Shown here piece after piece: positions 26,206 to 36,586 of a DNA stretch of 64,000 nt (positions are counted from its first letter, which is position 1; each line of letters begins with the position of its first letter). The position numbers and the translations under genes are program-made. The stretch covers positions 38,007 to 102,006 of the forward strand of contig JAFXLD010000037.1 of the NCBI GenBank assembly GCA_017531385.1. The letters run 5' to 3'. The notes beneath the pieces are model-generated. The model was not told the DNA's origin. It saw nothing but the letters and a program-made list of their open reading frames with translations, and searched no databases. The DNA comes from Clostridia bacterium. Lineage in GTDB: Bacteria; Bacillota; Clostridia; Oscillospirales; Acutalibacteraceae.

Positions 26206-26644
26206 CTTTTTTCTCCTTCTCAAGAAGTGTACGAAGTGTTTTTTCAAAGTCTTTATTCTGTTCTTTTGTCCTTTTTGAGGGACCTTTTGTTCTGCCGCCT
26301 GCCATACGGATTTTCTTTGAAACAAACCTCGTATAGAGCAGCTTTTCTATGTTTTCATTTGTGAAAATCAGTCCGTTCTGATTGATGGGAATTGCCTCTT
26401 TTGCAAGACACATTGCGGCAAGACCGTAATCCTGAGTGACGGTAATATCGCCTTTTTCAACCAGATTCACAAGCCTGAAATCAACGCTGTCCGCACCTTT
26501 TTCAGCTGTGATTGTTTCTGCATTTTCACGGACAATGTAATGTGCCGTATCGCAGATAATAATACATTTTTTGCCATATTCCGAAGCGAGTTTTACCGTT
26601 ATATCAACCACGGGACAGGCATCGGCATCAATGAGAATTTTCAT
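26180..26644 (-). CDS. YaiI/YqxD family protein (UPF0178, DUF188)
   Basis: 154 aa, PIN-like fold. Family signature MKILIDADACPV at the N-terminus, VTQDYGLAAMCL in the middle and MAGGRTKGPSKRT near the end. Conserved acidic residues (D6, D8) suggest nuclease chemistry, but no activity is firmly known. First gene of the minus-strand run that ends at 22398. Confidence 0.9.
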   Translation of the reverse strand: MKILIDADACPVVDITVKLASEYGKKCIIICDTAHYIVRENAETITAEKGADSVDFRLVNLVEKGDITVTQDYGLAAMCLAKEAIPINQNGLIFTNENIEKLLYTRFVSKKIRMAGGRTKGPSKRTKEQNKDFEKTLRTLLEKEKKDGSKKETV

Positions 26645-26703
26645 AATAAACCCTTTTTACCTATATTCCGTTTGATTATATCACACTTTTATCAAAAGGT
26701 CAA

Positions 26704-26732
26704 TTGACAATGATAAGAAAGTGGAATATAAT
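26704..26732 (+). promoter_or_regulatory. Promoter of the peptidase E gene
   Basis: TTGACA 26704-26709, 17-bp spacer, TATAAT 26727-26732; start codon 33 bp later behind AAAGGAG. Confidence 0.85.
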
Positions 26733-26764
26733 AAACTATAATTTGTCTGCAAAGGAGTAAAAAT

Positions 26765-27430
26765 ATGGGTACAATAATGGCAATCGGCGGCGGAAGATAC
26801 GACAACGGAGAGATTCTGCCTGTTTTAAAGCATCTTGTTTCACTTTCGGGAAAGGCTGAACCGAACGTTCTCTATGTTCCCACTGCAGGCTTTGACTATA
26901 TAATCGGTGACGAAGTTATTTTTGATTCATTCCGTCAGTTCGGATGCAAAGTCGGAACTTTGTTTCTGACCGATTTTTCGCTTACACCTGCCGATATCGA
27001 AAGAAAAATCATGTCCGCAGACATCGTTTATGTAGGCGGCGGAAACCTGAAATTCCTGATGGACACATGGAAAATGACAGGTGCAGACAAAATTTTCAGA
27101 AAAGCTTACGACAAAGGTATAATTCTCTCGGGTTACAGCTCAGGTGCAATGTGCTGGTGTAAAGAGGGCTGGGATGACTGCGGTGAAGACCACGCATTCA
27201 TGTTCATCGACGGCATTGACATTCTCCCCTACTGCTGTGCACCTCACTATGACAGTGACTACTGGCATGTTTTCAAAGATGCCATAAAGACAAGAACAAT
27301 TCAGGGGCTTGCAATCGATAATGGTGCCGCAATCGTTTTCAAAGGCGATGAAATCTATACTCTCTGCGGTGATGACGGCGGAAAAGTCTGGTATCTCGAT
27401 AATGAGGGAAATGAGACGGAAGTTGAATAA
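26765..27430 (+). CDS. Peptidase S51 (dipeptidase E-like) family protein
   Basis: 221 aa. Nucleophile elbow GYSSGAMCW (canonical GxSAG; here GYSSG) near residue 125, the YVGGGNLKFLM loop and the late HYDSDYW region match the Ser-Glu-His/Asp hydrolases of class I glutamine amidotransferase-like fold. PepE cuts Asp-X dipeptides; this family branch is broader. It is monocistronic, with strong promoter and terminator. Confidence 0.85.
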   Translation: MGTIMAIGGGRYDNGEILPVLKHLVSLSGKAEPNVLYVPTAGFDYIIGDEVIFDSFRQFGCKVGTLFLTDFSLTPADIERKIMSADIVYVGGGNLKFLMDTWKMTGADKIFRKAYDKGIILSGYSSGAMCWCKEGWDDCGEDHAFMFIDGIDILPYCCAPHYDSDYWHVFKDAIKTRTIQGLAIDNGAAIVFKGDEIYTLCGDDGGKVWYLDNEGNETEVE

Positions 27431-27436
27431 TTTTTT

Positions 27437-27463
27437 TCGGTCACGGTTTGTGGCCGATTTTTT
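27437..27463 (+). terminator. Terminator after peptidase E
   Basis: CGGTCAC-GGTTT-GTGGCCG followed by ATTTTTTAT, immediately before repeat element A2. Confidence 0.8.
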
Positions 27464-27465
27464 AT

Positions 27466-27648
27466 AAACAATAATTTATCGGGCTGTGCCCGAAAAAATT
27501 CGCAATTGGAAATTCGCAATTCGCAATTTAAGAAGGGCTTCGCCCTTACCCATTATAATTCAAGCCCGAAGGGCTTCCGATAATTGCGAACTGAGCATTG
27601 AGAATTGAGAATTTAAACAATAATTTCGCTCCGCTAAATTATTGTTTA
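27466..27648. repeat. Intergenic repeat element, family A copy 2
   Basis: AACAATAATTTATCGGGC at the left and TAAATTATTGTTTA at the right. The core (CGCAATT arm, AAGGGCTTCGCCCTT, AAGCCCGAAGGGCTTCC, GAGAATTGAGAATT arm) matches copies at 22219 and 63742. This copy appears complete and lies between peptidase E and prfB, ending 6 bp before the prfB -35 box. Confidence 0.85.
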
Positions 27649-27654
27649 TTTGTC

Positions 27655-27683
27655 TTGACAAAAATATATTGTATTGCTATAAT
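27655..27683 (+). promoter_or_regulatory. Promoter of prfB
   Basis: TTGACA 27655-27660, 17-bp spacer, TATAAT 27678-27683. Confidence 0.85.
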
Positions 27684-27736
27684 GTATACTGTATGTATAT
27701 ATTTAAAATAAATAATAATTATATAGGAGATTCCTT

Positions 27737-28858
27737 ATGTTACAATACGAAGAACTCAGACTGAAACTCAGAAAAACAGATGCACCCATAAAGGAACTTG
27801 CAGAAGCTCTCGGTCTGAAAGCAATGACAAAAGAAATTGAAGAACTTGAGCTCAAGGCTGCTCAGGAAGAATTCTGGAATGATATAGAAAACAGCCAGAA
27901 AGTTCTCCAGAGAACAGCAATGCTCAAAGGCAAAGTTGAAAAATACAACAAACTGTGCGAAGATTACGAAGACACAATGACACTCATCGACCTTGCAGAC
28001 GACGAAGGTGATGAATCAATGATTGACGAATGTACAGAGGCTGTTGAAAGAATCATTGCAGAACTCGATTCACAGACACTTTCAACTCTTCTCACAGGTG
28101 AATATGACAGCAAGAATGCTATTCTCACATTCCATGCAGGTTCAGGCGGAACAGAAGCTCAGGACTGGGCTATGATGCTGTTCAGAATGTACCACAGATG
28201 GGGTGAACGTCACGGTTTCAAGACAACAACAGTTGATTATCTTGACGGCGACGAAGCAGGTATAAAATCCGCAACAATCCTCGTTGAGGGTGAAAACGCA
28301 TACGGCTACCTCAAAGGCGAAATGGGTGTTCACAGACTTATCCGTGTTTCTCCGTTCGATGCATCAGGCAGAAGACACACTTCTTTCGCATCCCTTGAAG
28401 TAATGCCTGAAATTGACGACACAGTTGAAGTTGACATCAACCCTGCAGACATCAAGATGGATGTTTACCGTGCAAGCGGTGCAGGCGGTCAGAAGGTTAA
28501 CAAGACATCATCTGCCGTACGTCTTACACATATCCCTACAGGTATCGTTGTAGCCAGCCAGGTTGAACGAAGCCAGTTCCAGAACCGTGATGTGGCTATG
28601 CGTATGCTCAAATCAAAGCTTATAGAAATCAAAGAGAGAGAAAATCTCGAAAAAATCGAAGACATCAAGGGCGAACAGAGAGAAATCACATGGGGCAGCC
28701 AGATCCGTTCATACGTATTCATGCCCTATACCCTTGCAAAAGACACAAGAACAGGCTTTGAAAACGGTAACATCAATGCTGTTATGGACGGCGACATCGA
28801 CGGCTTCATCACAGCATATCTCAAGATGCAGGCTAACGAAAAACTCAGCAACGGATAA
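27737..28858 (+). CDS. prfB: Peptide chain release factor 2, no programmed frameshift
   Basis: Class I release factor for UGA and UAA. Visible are the stop-codon recognising SPF (in RVSPFDASGRRHTSF), the catalytic GGQ (GAGGQKVNKTSSAVR) and the N-terminal helical domain; 373 aa. The gene reads through in one frame from the ATG at 27737 behind AGGAGATT, so the +1 frameshift at an in-frame UGA that autoregulates RF2 in most bacteria is absent here. Several genes in the window stop at TGA, so RF2 is needed. Confidence 0.95.
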   Translation: MLQYEELRLKLRKTDAPIKELAEALGLKAMTKEIEELELKAAQEEFWNDIENSQKVLQRTAMLKGKVEKYNKLCEDYEDTMTLIDLADDEGDESMIDECTEAVERIIAELDSQTLSTLLTGEYDSKNAILTFHAGSGGTEAQDWAMMLFRMYHRWGERHGFKTTTVDYLDGDEAGIKSATILVEGENAYGYLKGEMGVHRLIRVSPFDASGRRHTSFASLEVMPEIDDTVEVDINPADIKMDVYRASGAGGQKVNKTSSAVRLTHIPTGIVVASQVERSQFQNRDVAMRMLKSKLIEIKERENLEKIEDIKGEQREITWGSQIRSYVFMPYTLAKDTRTGFENGNINAVMDGDIDGFITAYLKMQANEKLSNG

Positions 28859-28870
28859 GGGTGAAGAGAA

Positions 28871-29809
28871 TTGAAAAAAATCTTCATTTTCATATTGAGC
28901 ATTGTTCTCATTGTCACGGTTTTTTCTTCATGCAAAGCTCCTGAAACAACTCCCGACAACGGAAAAACAACTGTTATCACCACAATTTTTCCCGTTTATG
29001 ACTGGACACGCAATGTTGCGGGAGATAACTGCAATGTGATTTATCTCGACGAAAGCGGAACGGACATGCACTCATTTGAGCCTACCGCAAAGGATATTCT
29101 GACTATTGCAGATGCTGATGTATTTATTCACATCGGCGGTGTCTCGGATGAATGGGTAGACGGTGCGATTGAATCGGCAAAGAATCCCGATCTCATTACT
29201 CTTTCACTCATAAACGTTACAGGAGTGCTTGAAGAAGAAATCACCCCGGGCATGGAGCATGACCATGACCATGATGTAACGAAATATGATGAACATATCT
29301 GGCTTTCACTCAGAAAGGCACAATCGGCCGTATCGGCAATTGCAGATACTCTTGCAAAAGCTGACGATGCAAACAAAGAAAAATACAAAGCAAATGCAGA
29401 AAGCTATAATGCAAAGCTTAGTGCGCTTGACGGAAAATATTCAGACTGTGTAAACAATGCAAAGAGAAAAACACTTCTTTTTGCAGACAGATTCCCTTTC
29501 AGATATCTGACCGAAGACTACGGAATCGAATATTTTGCCGCATTCCCCGGTTGCTCGGCAGAATCGGAAGCAAGCTTTGACACAATGACTTTCCTTATCG
29601 AAAAAACAAAAGAATTATCACTTCCCTGCATTCTCACAATCGAAAATTCAAACAGCAAAATCGCCGGCACAATCAGTAACGAAACAGGAGCAAAAATTCT
29701 TTCACTCAATTCCTGTCAGTCCGTTACAAAAGACGATATTGACGGCGGTATCACATATTTTTCTGCAATGGAAAACAATTTGCAGATCATCACGGAGGCA
29801 CTTAGCTAA
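28871..29809 (+). CDS. znuA: Zinc ABC transporter substrate-binding lipoprotein
   Basis: 312 aa, cluster 9 (A-I type) metal-binding protein. A lipobox VFSSC gives a lipid-anchored Cys near residue 21. A His/Asp-rich loop (EHDHDHDVTKYDEHIWLS) between the two lobes and later conserved His/Glu are typical of Zn or Mn capture. The start is a TTG at 28871 behind GGGTGAAG. First gene of a tight znuA-znuC-znuB operon; zinc is favoured over manganese because of the His-rich loop. No Zur box was recognised. Confidence 0.88.
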   Translation: MKKIFIFILSIVLIVTVFSSCKAPETTPDNGKTTVITTIFPVYDWTRNVAGDNCNVIYLDESGTDMHSFEPTAKDILTIADADVFIHIGGVSDEWVDGAIESAKNPDLITLSLINVTGVLEEEITPGMEHDHDHDVTKYDEHIWLSLRKAQSAVSAIADTLAKADDANKEKYKANAESYNAKLSALDGKYSDCVNNAKRKTLLFADRFPFRYLTEDYGIEYFAAFPGCSAESEASFDTMTFLIEKTKELSLPCILTIENSNSKIAGTISNETGAKILSLNSCQSVTKDDIDGGITYFSAMENNLQIITEALS

Positions 29810-30519
29810 TGGCGCTTATTTCCTGCGAAAGCGTATCTCTCGCATACGAAGGTAACACAATAGTCAAAGACTTGACTTTTACGGTAAATTCAGGTGACTA
29901 TTTATGTATAGTCGGTGAAAACGGATCGGGCAAAAGCACTCTTATGAAAGCTTTGCTCGGTCTTAAAAGCCCTTCTGAGGGAAAAATATTCTTCGGTGAA
30001 GGTCTTCACAAAAAAAATATCGGTTATCTTCCGCAGCAGACTGCTGTTCAGCGTGACTTCCCTGCATCAGTAAAAGAAATCGTGCTTTCGGGCTGTCTTG
30101 CAAACGGCAAATTCAAGCCTTTTTACAGTAAAAAGGACAAGCAGACAGCAATCGACAACATGAAAAAGCTCGGAATAGAAAATCTTTCAGATAAATGCTA
30201 CCGAGAGCTTTCAGGCGGTCAGCAGCAGAGAGTTCTTCTTGCAAGAGCTTTATGCGCTGCCGAAAAACTTATCATTCTTGACGAACCTGCAACAGGTCTT
30301 GATCCCGTTGCAGCGGCAGAAATGTATGACATCGTCAGGACACTCAACCAAAATGACAATCTGACCGTAATTATGGTCTCTCATGATATAGAACACGCTG
30401 TAAATGAAGCATCACACATTCTTCACATCGGTAACACACCTCTGTTTTTCGGTAAAAAACAGGAATATCTGTTTTCGGATGCTTATAATCAGCTTTCGGG
30501 AAAAGGAGATACGCAATGA
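29809..30519 (+). CDS. znuC: Zinc ABC transporter ATP-binding protein
   Basis: 236 aa. Walker A GENGSGKST, Q-loop LPQQTAVQRDFP, signature LSGGQQQR, Walker B LIILDEPATGLD and H-loop VSHD are all intact. The start ATG overlaps the upstream stop (TAATG). Confidence 0.92.
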   Translation: MALISCESVSLAYEGNTIVKDLTFTVNSGDYLCIVGENGSGKSTLMKALLGLKSPSEGKIFFGEGLHKKNIGYLPQQTAVQRDFPASVKEIVLSGCLANGKFKPFYSKKDKQTAIDNMKKLGIENLSDKCYRELSGGQQQRVLLARALCAAEKLIILDEPATGLDPVAAAEMYDIVRTLNQNDNLTVIMVSHDIEHAVNEASHILHIGNTPLFFGKKQEYLFSDAYNQLSGKGDTQ

Positions 30520-31355
30520 GTATTTTTGAAAATATCGCATACTACTTCTCCTTTGACTTTATAAAATATGCACTCATCGCAGGTGTGCTTGTGTCACTTT
30601 GCGCAGCACTTCTCGGTGTAAGCCTTGTGCTAAAACGCTATTCCATGATCGGTGACGGACTTTCACATGTGGCATTCGGAGCCATCGCAATTGCTGCAGT
30701 GCTTGACATAGCGCCCATGTATTTTACGCTTCCCGTTACAATTATTGTCGCAATAATTCTTCTGAGAATGGGACAGAACTCAAAAATCAAAGGTGATGCG
30801 GCAATTGCAATGCTGTCTGTGGGTGCACTGGCAATGGGTTATCTTCTGATGAATGTTTTTTCTACAAATGCAAACATCAGCGGTGATGTCTGCACAACAC
30901 TTTTCGGCTCTACATCAATACTTACACTTTCCAAGCAGGATGTATATACCTGCATAATTCTTGCGGCAGTTGTAATTCTGGCGTATATACTTTTCTACAA
31001 CCGACTTTTCTCGGTCACATTCGATGAAAATTTTGCATCTGCAACAGGCACACATTCTGCGGTCTACAATCTTTCTCTTGCTGTTATCACGGCTGTAGTC
31101 ATTGTAATTGCAATGAATCTTGTTGGTGCACTTCTCATTTCAGCGCTGATAATTTTCCCTGCACTTTCCGCAATGAGAGTTTTCAAAAGCTTCAGAAGTG
31201 TTACCGTGTGCTCTGCGATAATTGCCGTTGTATGTTCGCTTGCGGGAATACTTATTTCCATACTTTGCAACACACCCGTCGGTGCCACAATCGTCGCTGC
31301 AGATATTGCCGTGTTTGCACTTTTTGCACTTATCGGCAAATTAAAAAAAGCATAA
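30516..31355 (+). CDS. znuB: Zinc ABC transporter permease
   Basis: 279 aa with about eight or nine helices, ABC-3 family (GVSLVLKRYSMIGDGLSHVA near residues 30-50 is the family signature). It overlaps znuC by ATGA, so the three proteins are made together. Imports Zn or Mn across the cytoplasmic membrane. Confidence 0.92.
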   Translation: MSIFENIAYYFSFDFIKYALIAGVLVSLCAALLGVSLVLKRYSMIGDGLSHVAFGAIAIAAVLDIAPMYFTLPVTIIVAIILLRMGQNSKIKGDAAIAMLSVGALAMGYLLMNVFSTNANISGDVCTTLFGSTSILTLSKQDVYTCIILAAVVILAYILFYNRLFSVTFDENFASATGTHSAVYNLSLAVITAVVIVIAMNLVGALLISALIIFPALSAMRVFKSFRSVTVCSAIIAVVCSLAGILISILCNTPVGATIVAADIAVFALFALIGKLKKA

Positions 31356-31418
31356 AAAAATGTATTTTTTGCTCTCTTTTGAAAAAGCTATAAAAAAATG
31401 TTTTCAAGGAGAACACAT

Positions 31419-32174
31419 ATGAATAACAATAATTTTGATCCTTACGGTTTTACTTTTCCGTCACCTTTTTCATCAGAAGACAATCAGAATGCAACAAGCA
31501 ACGCATCACCCGAAAAGCAGGACAATTCCTGTGACGGAAGTGTTACGATAAACAAAAACGGGCATTACATCCACTGCCTTACAATCATCGGTCAGATTGA
31601 AGGTCATTATCTTCTGCCCACAGGCACAAAAGCCACAAAATATGAGCACGTTATTCCTCAGCTTGTGGCAATTGAAGAAAGTGAAGATATTGACGGGCTT
31701 ATCGTGATTCTAAACACGGTCGGAGGAGATATTGAGGCAGGACTTGCCCTTGCAGAGCTTATTGCAGGCATGAAAAAACCTGTCGTTTCATTGGTGCTCG
31801 GCGGAGGTCATTCAATCGGCGTACCCCTTGCAGTTTCTGCAAAACACTCTTTTATCGTACCCTCTGCAACAATGACAATTCATCCCGTAAGAACAAACGG
31901 ACTTGTTCTCGGCGTTCCTCAGACACTCAATTATTTTGAAAATATGCAGGAACGTATAGTCCGCTTCGTCTGCGAAAACTCAAATATAGACCCGGACAGA
32001 TTCCGTACACTTATGCACGCCACAGGCGGTGAACTTGTCACCGATGTCGGCACCGTTCTCGGCGGTGAAAATGCAGTAAAAGAAGGACTTATCGACTCCG
32101 TGGGTAACCTCGGAGATGCACTTGAATATCTATATAATTTAATAACCTCAGAAGAAGGAGTTTCAAATGGCTGA
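31419..32174 (+). CDS. tepA: ClpP-fold translocation-enhancing protein TepA-like
   Basis: 251 aa, ClpP/crotonase-fold serine peptidase. [18 protein letters not shown] contains the nucleophile serine and TIHPVRTN the His region. ATG 31419 behind CAAGGAGA is preferred. The first 40 residues are low complexity (Asn/Ser/Pro), which is odd for ClpP but known in TepA/YmfB. In Bacillus the same gene lies just upstream of spoIIIE, as here, where it overlaps ftsK by 8 bp. Confidence 0.88.
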   Translation: MNNNNFDPYGFTFPSPFSSEDNQNATSNASPEKQDNSCDGSVTINKNGHYIHCLTIIGQIEGHYLLPTGTKATKYEHVIPQLVAIEESEDIDGLIVILNTVGGDIEAGLALAELIAGMKKPVVSLVLGGGHSIGVPLAVSAKHSFIVPSATMTIHPVRTNGLVLGVPQTLNYFENMQERIVRFVCENSNIDPDRFRTLMHATGGELVTDVGTVLGGENAVKEGLIDSVGNLGDALEYLYNLITSEEGVSNG

Positions 32175-34710
32175 AAAATCAAAAAATCAGACAGCAAAAA
32201 AGAATACAGAACAAAAGAAGAAACGCCCGACAAAGGCAGAGCTTGAACAGCTTCGCATGGAGGAAGAAATCCGCCGTGCCGAGTACATAAAAAAACGTAA
32301 TCAGACTGCTGCACTCATCATTTTTGCAGTATCTCTGGTATTTTTCAGCATCGTTCTCATTCCTGCAGCTCAGGGCACTCTCTGGCATGGTGTAAGAGGA
32401 TTTATATTCGGTCTTCTCGGATATTCTGCGTTCATTCTTCCTTGCGTTCTCATATATACCGCAATAATGATGACAATGGAAAAAATGAAACAATCCGTCG
32501 GCATAAAAATTTCCGAGGGTGTTATTCTCGTTTTACTTATCAGTGCGCTTATGTATGTTATCTGCCACAACGGTGAACTTTCTTTCGGAAAAGATATTGC
32601 CGAAGAATATCTCAAGTACTTTGACCACAGCAAAATCGGCTGGGGTGTATTCGGTGCGATAATCGGCGAAGCACTTATGCTTGTCGGTTCATCAAAAGCA
32701 CCTGCTGTGGCTATTCTTATTATTCTTATCTTCCTTGCATTTATGTTCCTGACAGGATTTACACTTATAAGACTTTACAAAGGAATTGAAAAACCTGCAA
32801 AAAAAGTCGGTGAAAAAATTGAACAGGCAAAGCAGGAAAGACTCATAGAAGAAGAAAACGAAGAAGATGAGCTTGACGAAAAACCCCGCAAAAAAAGAGG
32901 TCATCTTTTTGTTTACAATGATGAAGATCTTATTTCAGCAAACAACAACTCTGCAACGACAGAAGAAGTTACACAAGAAGACGCAAAAGAGCCTGTAACC
33001 GATGAAGTTCCTGATGCAGAAGTTCAGGAAGAAACACCGGATAATCAGGAAATCGAAGAAATAAAGGATATTTTTACCCTTGCTGCCGAAAAACAGGCTG
33101 CCGAGGAAGAAAAGAAGCTTTCAAAGGCTGAAATTGAAACAGAAAAAGAAAACGTGGCTTCTGAAATTGAAAAAACAGAACAGATTCCCGAAGAGGAAAA
33201 TTATATTCTTCCTCCTCTTGATTGTCTGCGTATGCCTGTAAAAAGCACAAGAACAGCTTCACAGGCTGACCTTAAAGCTACTGCGGACAAGCTTATTGAA
33301 GCCCTGAACAGCTTTAATGTATCAGCTACCGTTGTTGATGTTGTACCCGGTCCCTCTGTTACAAGATATGAATTAGCTCCCGCACCGGGTGTTAAAATCA
33401 GCAAATTCACAGGACTTGCAGACGACCTTGCTCTGCATCTTGCAGCTCCTGCAGGTGTCCGTATTGAAGCTCCCATTCCCAATAAATCAGCTATCGGTAT
33501 CGAAGTTCCCAACAGAGGCAGAACAACAGTTACCATGCGTGAAATTGTTGACAGCGATATTTACAGAAACTCAAAAAGCAAACTCAATGTTGCACTCGGT
33601 AAAGACATCGCAGGCAATGTGGTCTGTGCCGACCTTGCGAAGATGCCGCATCTTCTTGTTGCAGGTACAACAGGTTCAGGTAAATCAGTATGCCTTAACT
33701 CAATGATTGTAAGTATTCTTTACAATGCAAAACCCAGTGAAGTAAAAATTCTGCTTATTGACCCGAAATCAGTTGAATTTGCAGTTTACAACGGTATTCC
33801 CCACCTGCTTGTTCCCGTTGTTTCAGACCCGAGAAAGGCTGCAGGTGCTCTGGGATGGGCAGTTACCGAAATGGTCAACAGATACAACACCTTCACAACC
33901 AACGGTGTAAGAGATATCGGCACATATAACAAGCTTTGCGAACAGGACGAAACACTTCAGAAAATGCCGCAGATTGTTATTGTCATCGACGAGTTGTCTG
34001 ACCTTATGTCTGTAGCACCGTCAGAAGTTGAAGGTTCAATCACAAGGCTTGCACAGATGGCACGTGCTGCAGGTATGCACCTTGTTGTCGCAACACAGCG
34101 TCCGTCTGTTGATGTTATCACAGGTCTTATCAAAGCAAACATTCCCAGCCGAATTGCTCTTTCGGTTTCATCACAGGTTGACTCAAGAACAATTCTTGAT
34201 GCTTCGGGTGCTGAAAAGCTTTTAGGTCTCGGCGATATGCTTTTCAACCCCATAGGAAAATCAAAGCCTCAGCGTGTTCAGGGATGTTACCTGTCCGATG
34301 AGGAAATAGAAAAAGTTGTTGAATTTGTTAAAACACAGGAAACAACATCATACAGCGATGATATTCAGCAGGAAATCGAGAAACAAGCTCTTGCTGCCGC
34401 ACCTAAGAAGGGCAACAAAGATTCCGAAGGCGGTCAGGTTTCCGATGCTGACAACGAAATTATTATGAAAGCTGCCGAGCTTGTTATTGATAATCCGGAC
34501 AAGGCTTCCATATCCTCACTTCAAAGACATCTGAGTCTCGGCTTTGCAAAGGCCGGCAGAATCATGGACGCACTTGAAGACAGAGGTGTTGTCGGTCCTC
34601 ATGCCGGCAGTAAACCCAGAAAAGTGCTTATGACAAAGGCTCAGTGGTACGAAATGAACGCAATGGCACCCTCGGCAGATGTTTCAGACGGAGAAGACGA
34701 CGATGAATGA
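32167..34710 (+). CDS. ftsK: DNA translocase FtsK/SpoIIIE
   Basis: 847 aa. Four N-terminal membrane helices (residues about 45-210), an acidic/Lys-rich linker (220-365), then alpha and RecA-like beta domains (Walker [14 protein letters not shown], Walker [12 protein letters not shown]) and a C-terminal gamma winged helix that reads DNA polarity sequences ([20 protein letters not shown]). Pumps chromosomal DNA through the septum at division and sporulation. It overlaps tepA and ygiQ by 8 bp each, all in one transcript. FtsK and SpoIIIE cannot be told apart from sequence alone. Confidence 0.95.
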   Translation: MAEKSKNQTAKKNTEQKKKRPTKAELEQLRMEEEIRRAEYIKKRNQTAALIIFAVSLVFFSIVLIPAAQGTLWHGVRGFIFGLLGYSAFILPCVLIYTAIMMTMEKMKQSVGIKISEGVILVLLISALMYVICHNGELSFGKDIAEEYLKYFDHSKIGWGVFGAIIGEALMLVGSSKAPAVAILIILIFLAFMFLTGFTLIRLYKGIEKPAKKVGEKIEQAKQERLIEEENEEDELDEKPRKKRGHLFVYNDEDLISANNNSATTEEVTQEDAKEPVTDEVPDAEVQEETPDNQEIEEIKDIFTLAAEKQAAEEEKKLSKAEIETEKENVASEIEKTEQIPEEENYILPPLDCLRMPVKSTRTASQADLKATADKLIEALNSFNVSATVVDVVPGPSVTRYELAPAPGVKISKFTGLADDLALHLAAPAGVRIEAPIPNKSAIGIEVPNRGRTTVTMREIVDSDIYRNSKSKLNVALGKDIAGNVVCADLAKMPHLLVAGTTGSGKSVCLNSMIVSILYNAKPSEVKILLIDPKSVEFAVYNGIPHLLVPVVSDPRKAAGALGWAVTEMVNRYNTFTTNGVRDIGTYNKLCEQDETLQKMPQIVIVIDELSDLMSVAPSEVEGSITRLAQMARAAGMHLVVATQRPSVDVITGLIKANIPSRIALSVSSQVDSRTILDASGAEKLLGLGDMLFNPIGKSKPQRVQGCYLSDEEIEKVVEFVKTQETTSYSDDIQQEIEKQALAAAPKKGNKDSEGGQVSDADNEIIMKAAELVIDNPDKASISSLQRHLSLGFAKAGRIMDALEDRGVVGPHAGSKPRKVLMTKAQWYEMNAMAPSADVSDGEDDDE

Positions 34711-36586
34711 TTTTTTACCTGTCAATCGGGAAGATATGGAAAAACGCGGCTGGGATGCGCCCGACTTCGTTTATGTCAGCGGTGATGCATATGTGGATCA
34801 CCCCAGCTTCGGCCCTGCAATAATAACAAGAGTTCTTGAAAATGCAGGATACAAAGTTGCATTTCTTGCTCAGCCCGATTGGAAAAGTGACAGAGATTTT
34901 ACCCGTTTCGGCAGACCGAAATACGGATTTCTCGTTTCGTCAGGTAACATAGATTCAATGGTGGCACACTACACCGTTGCAAAAAAACTCAGAAGCTCGG
35001 ATGCCTATACTCCCGGTGGAGTTATGGGCAAACGTCCCGACAGAGCTGTTGAAGTTTACTGCAAAAAAATCCGCAGTATTTATAATGATATACCCATCGT
35101 GATAGGAGGTCTTGAAGCATCTCTTCGCAGATTTGCCCATTACGATTACTGGGACGATGCAATCCGTCCCTCAATACTCATTTCCTCCGATGCTGATTTA
35201 CTTATTTTCGGTATGGGAGAAAAACAGATAGTCGAAATCGCCGAAAGACTTGCAAACGGTGAAAATGTAAAAGATATAAGAGATATAAAAGGCACATGCT
35301 ACAAAGTCGATGTGCGTGAAACACCCTACACAGGCACGGAATGTCCGTCTTTTGAAAATGTTTGTCAGAGCAAAAAGGAATATGCCGTTTCCTGCCGTAT
35401 TCAGCAGGACGAACAGGACTTTTTCAGAGGCAGAGCCATAAAACAGAAGCACGGCAAAATCATGCTTGTGCAGAATGAACCCATGATGCCTCTTTCAACC
35501 GAAGAACTCGATGCAGTTTATGAACTACCCTACATGAGAACATGGCATCCGTCATATGACAAATTCGGCGGTGTTCCGGGAATTGAAGAAGTGGAATTTT
35601 CCATAACTCATGTCAGAGGCTGTTTCGGAGCATGTAATTTCTGTTCCCTTGCTTTTCATCAGGGCAGATATATCACTTCAAGAAGCAAAGAATCAATCGT
35701 TAAGGAAGCAGAACTTCTCACATCACTTCCGAATTTCAAGGGTTATATTCACGATATCGGCGGTCCGTCTGCCAATTTTCGTCACCCGTCATGTAAAGGT
35801 CAGGAAGAAAGAGGACTCTGCAAAGGCAAAAAATGCCTTGCTCCCACTCCCTGTAAAAATCTTGTGGCAGACCAGAGTGAATATCTTGATATTCTCAGAA
35901 CTGTCAGAGAACTGCCGAAAGTCAAAAAAGTTTTTGTCCGTTCAGGCATCAGATTTGACTATATGCTTGAAGACAAAAGTGAAGATTTTTTCAAGGAGCT
36001 TGTAAAATACCATGTCAGCGGTCAGCTTAAGGTTGCTCCCGAGCATTGTTCTGCATCCGTTCTTGACAAAATGGGAAAACCGCATATCGAAACATATATT
36101 AAATTTGTAAAAAGATATTTCGAGCTGAGCAAATCAGCAGGCAAAGAGCAATACATCGTTCCGTATCTTATGTCATCCCATCCGGGGTGTACTCTTGACG
36201 ATGCAATCGACCTTGCACTCTTTATAAAACAGCAAAAGCTTCATCCCGAACAGGTTCAGGACTTCTACCCCACACCGGGTACAATCTCAACTGCAATGTT
36301 CTATACTGAGCTTGATCCCTATACACTCGAAAAAGTCTTTGTTGCTAAAAATTCTCATGACAAGGCTATGCAGAGAGCTCTGATTCGCTATTTTGATCCA
36401 AAAAATCAGTCAATTGTTGAAGAAGCTCTGATAAAAGCACGCAGAACCGACCTTATAGGCAACTCACCGAATTGTCTGATACGGGGTTCCGGAAAATATC
36501 ACAATCAAAGACAAAAAACACCTGCGAAACAGGGATTCAGAAAGCAGGAAAAGAGGTTCAGTAATGGCAAGAAGAAAAAAAATTAG
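34703..36586 (+). CDS. YgiQ family radical SAM protein
   Basis: 627 aa. The N-terminal UPF0313 domain is followed by a radical SAM core with CFGACNFCS (CX3CX2C cluster ligands) near residue 310, then the C-terminal DUF3362-type region with further Cys (ERGLCKGKKCLAPTPCKN). Binds a 4Fe-4S cluster and SAM; the reaction is not established. ATG 34703 follows GGAGAAGACG. The N-terminal PSFGPAIITRVLE segment is well conserved in this family. Confidence 0.9.
   Translation: MNDFLPVNREDMEKRGWDAPDFVYVSGDAYVDHPSFGPAIITRVLENAGYKVAFLAQPDWKSDRDFTRFGRPKYGFLVSSGNIDSMVAHYTVAKKLRSSDAYTPGGVMGKRPDRAVEVYCKKIRSIYNDIPIVIGGLEASLRRFAHYDYWDDAIRPSILISSDADLLIFGMGEKQIVEIAERLANGENVKDIRDIKGTCYKVDVRETPYTGTECPSFENVCQSKKEYAVSCRIQQDEQDFFRGRAIKQKHGKIMLVQNEPMMPLSTEELDAVYELPYMRTWHPSYDKFGGVPGIEEVEFSITHVRGCFGACNFCSLAFHQGRYITSRSKESIVKEAELLTSLPNFKGYIHDIGGPSANFRHPSCKGQEERGLCKGKKCLAPTPCKNLVADQSEYLDILRTVRELPKVKKVFVRSGIRFDYMLEDKSEDFFKELVKYHVSGQLKVAPEHCSASVLDKMGKPHIETYIKFVKRYFELSKSAGKEQYIVPYLMSSHPGCTLDDAIDLALFIKQQKLHPEQVQDFYPTPGTISTAMFYTELDPYTLEKVFVAKNSHDKAMQRALIRYFDPKNQSIVEEALIKARRTDLIGNSPNCLIRGSGKYHNQRQKTPAKQGFRKQEKRFSNGKKKKN

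Noticed and set aside
27737-27830. Programmed +1 frameshift site in prfB
   Set aside because: The N-terminal coding region is open in one frame with no in-frame TGA near codon 25.
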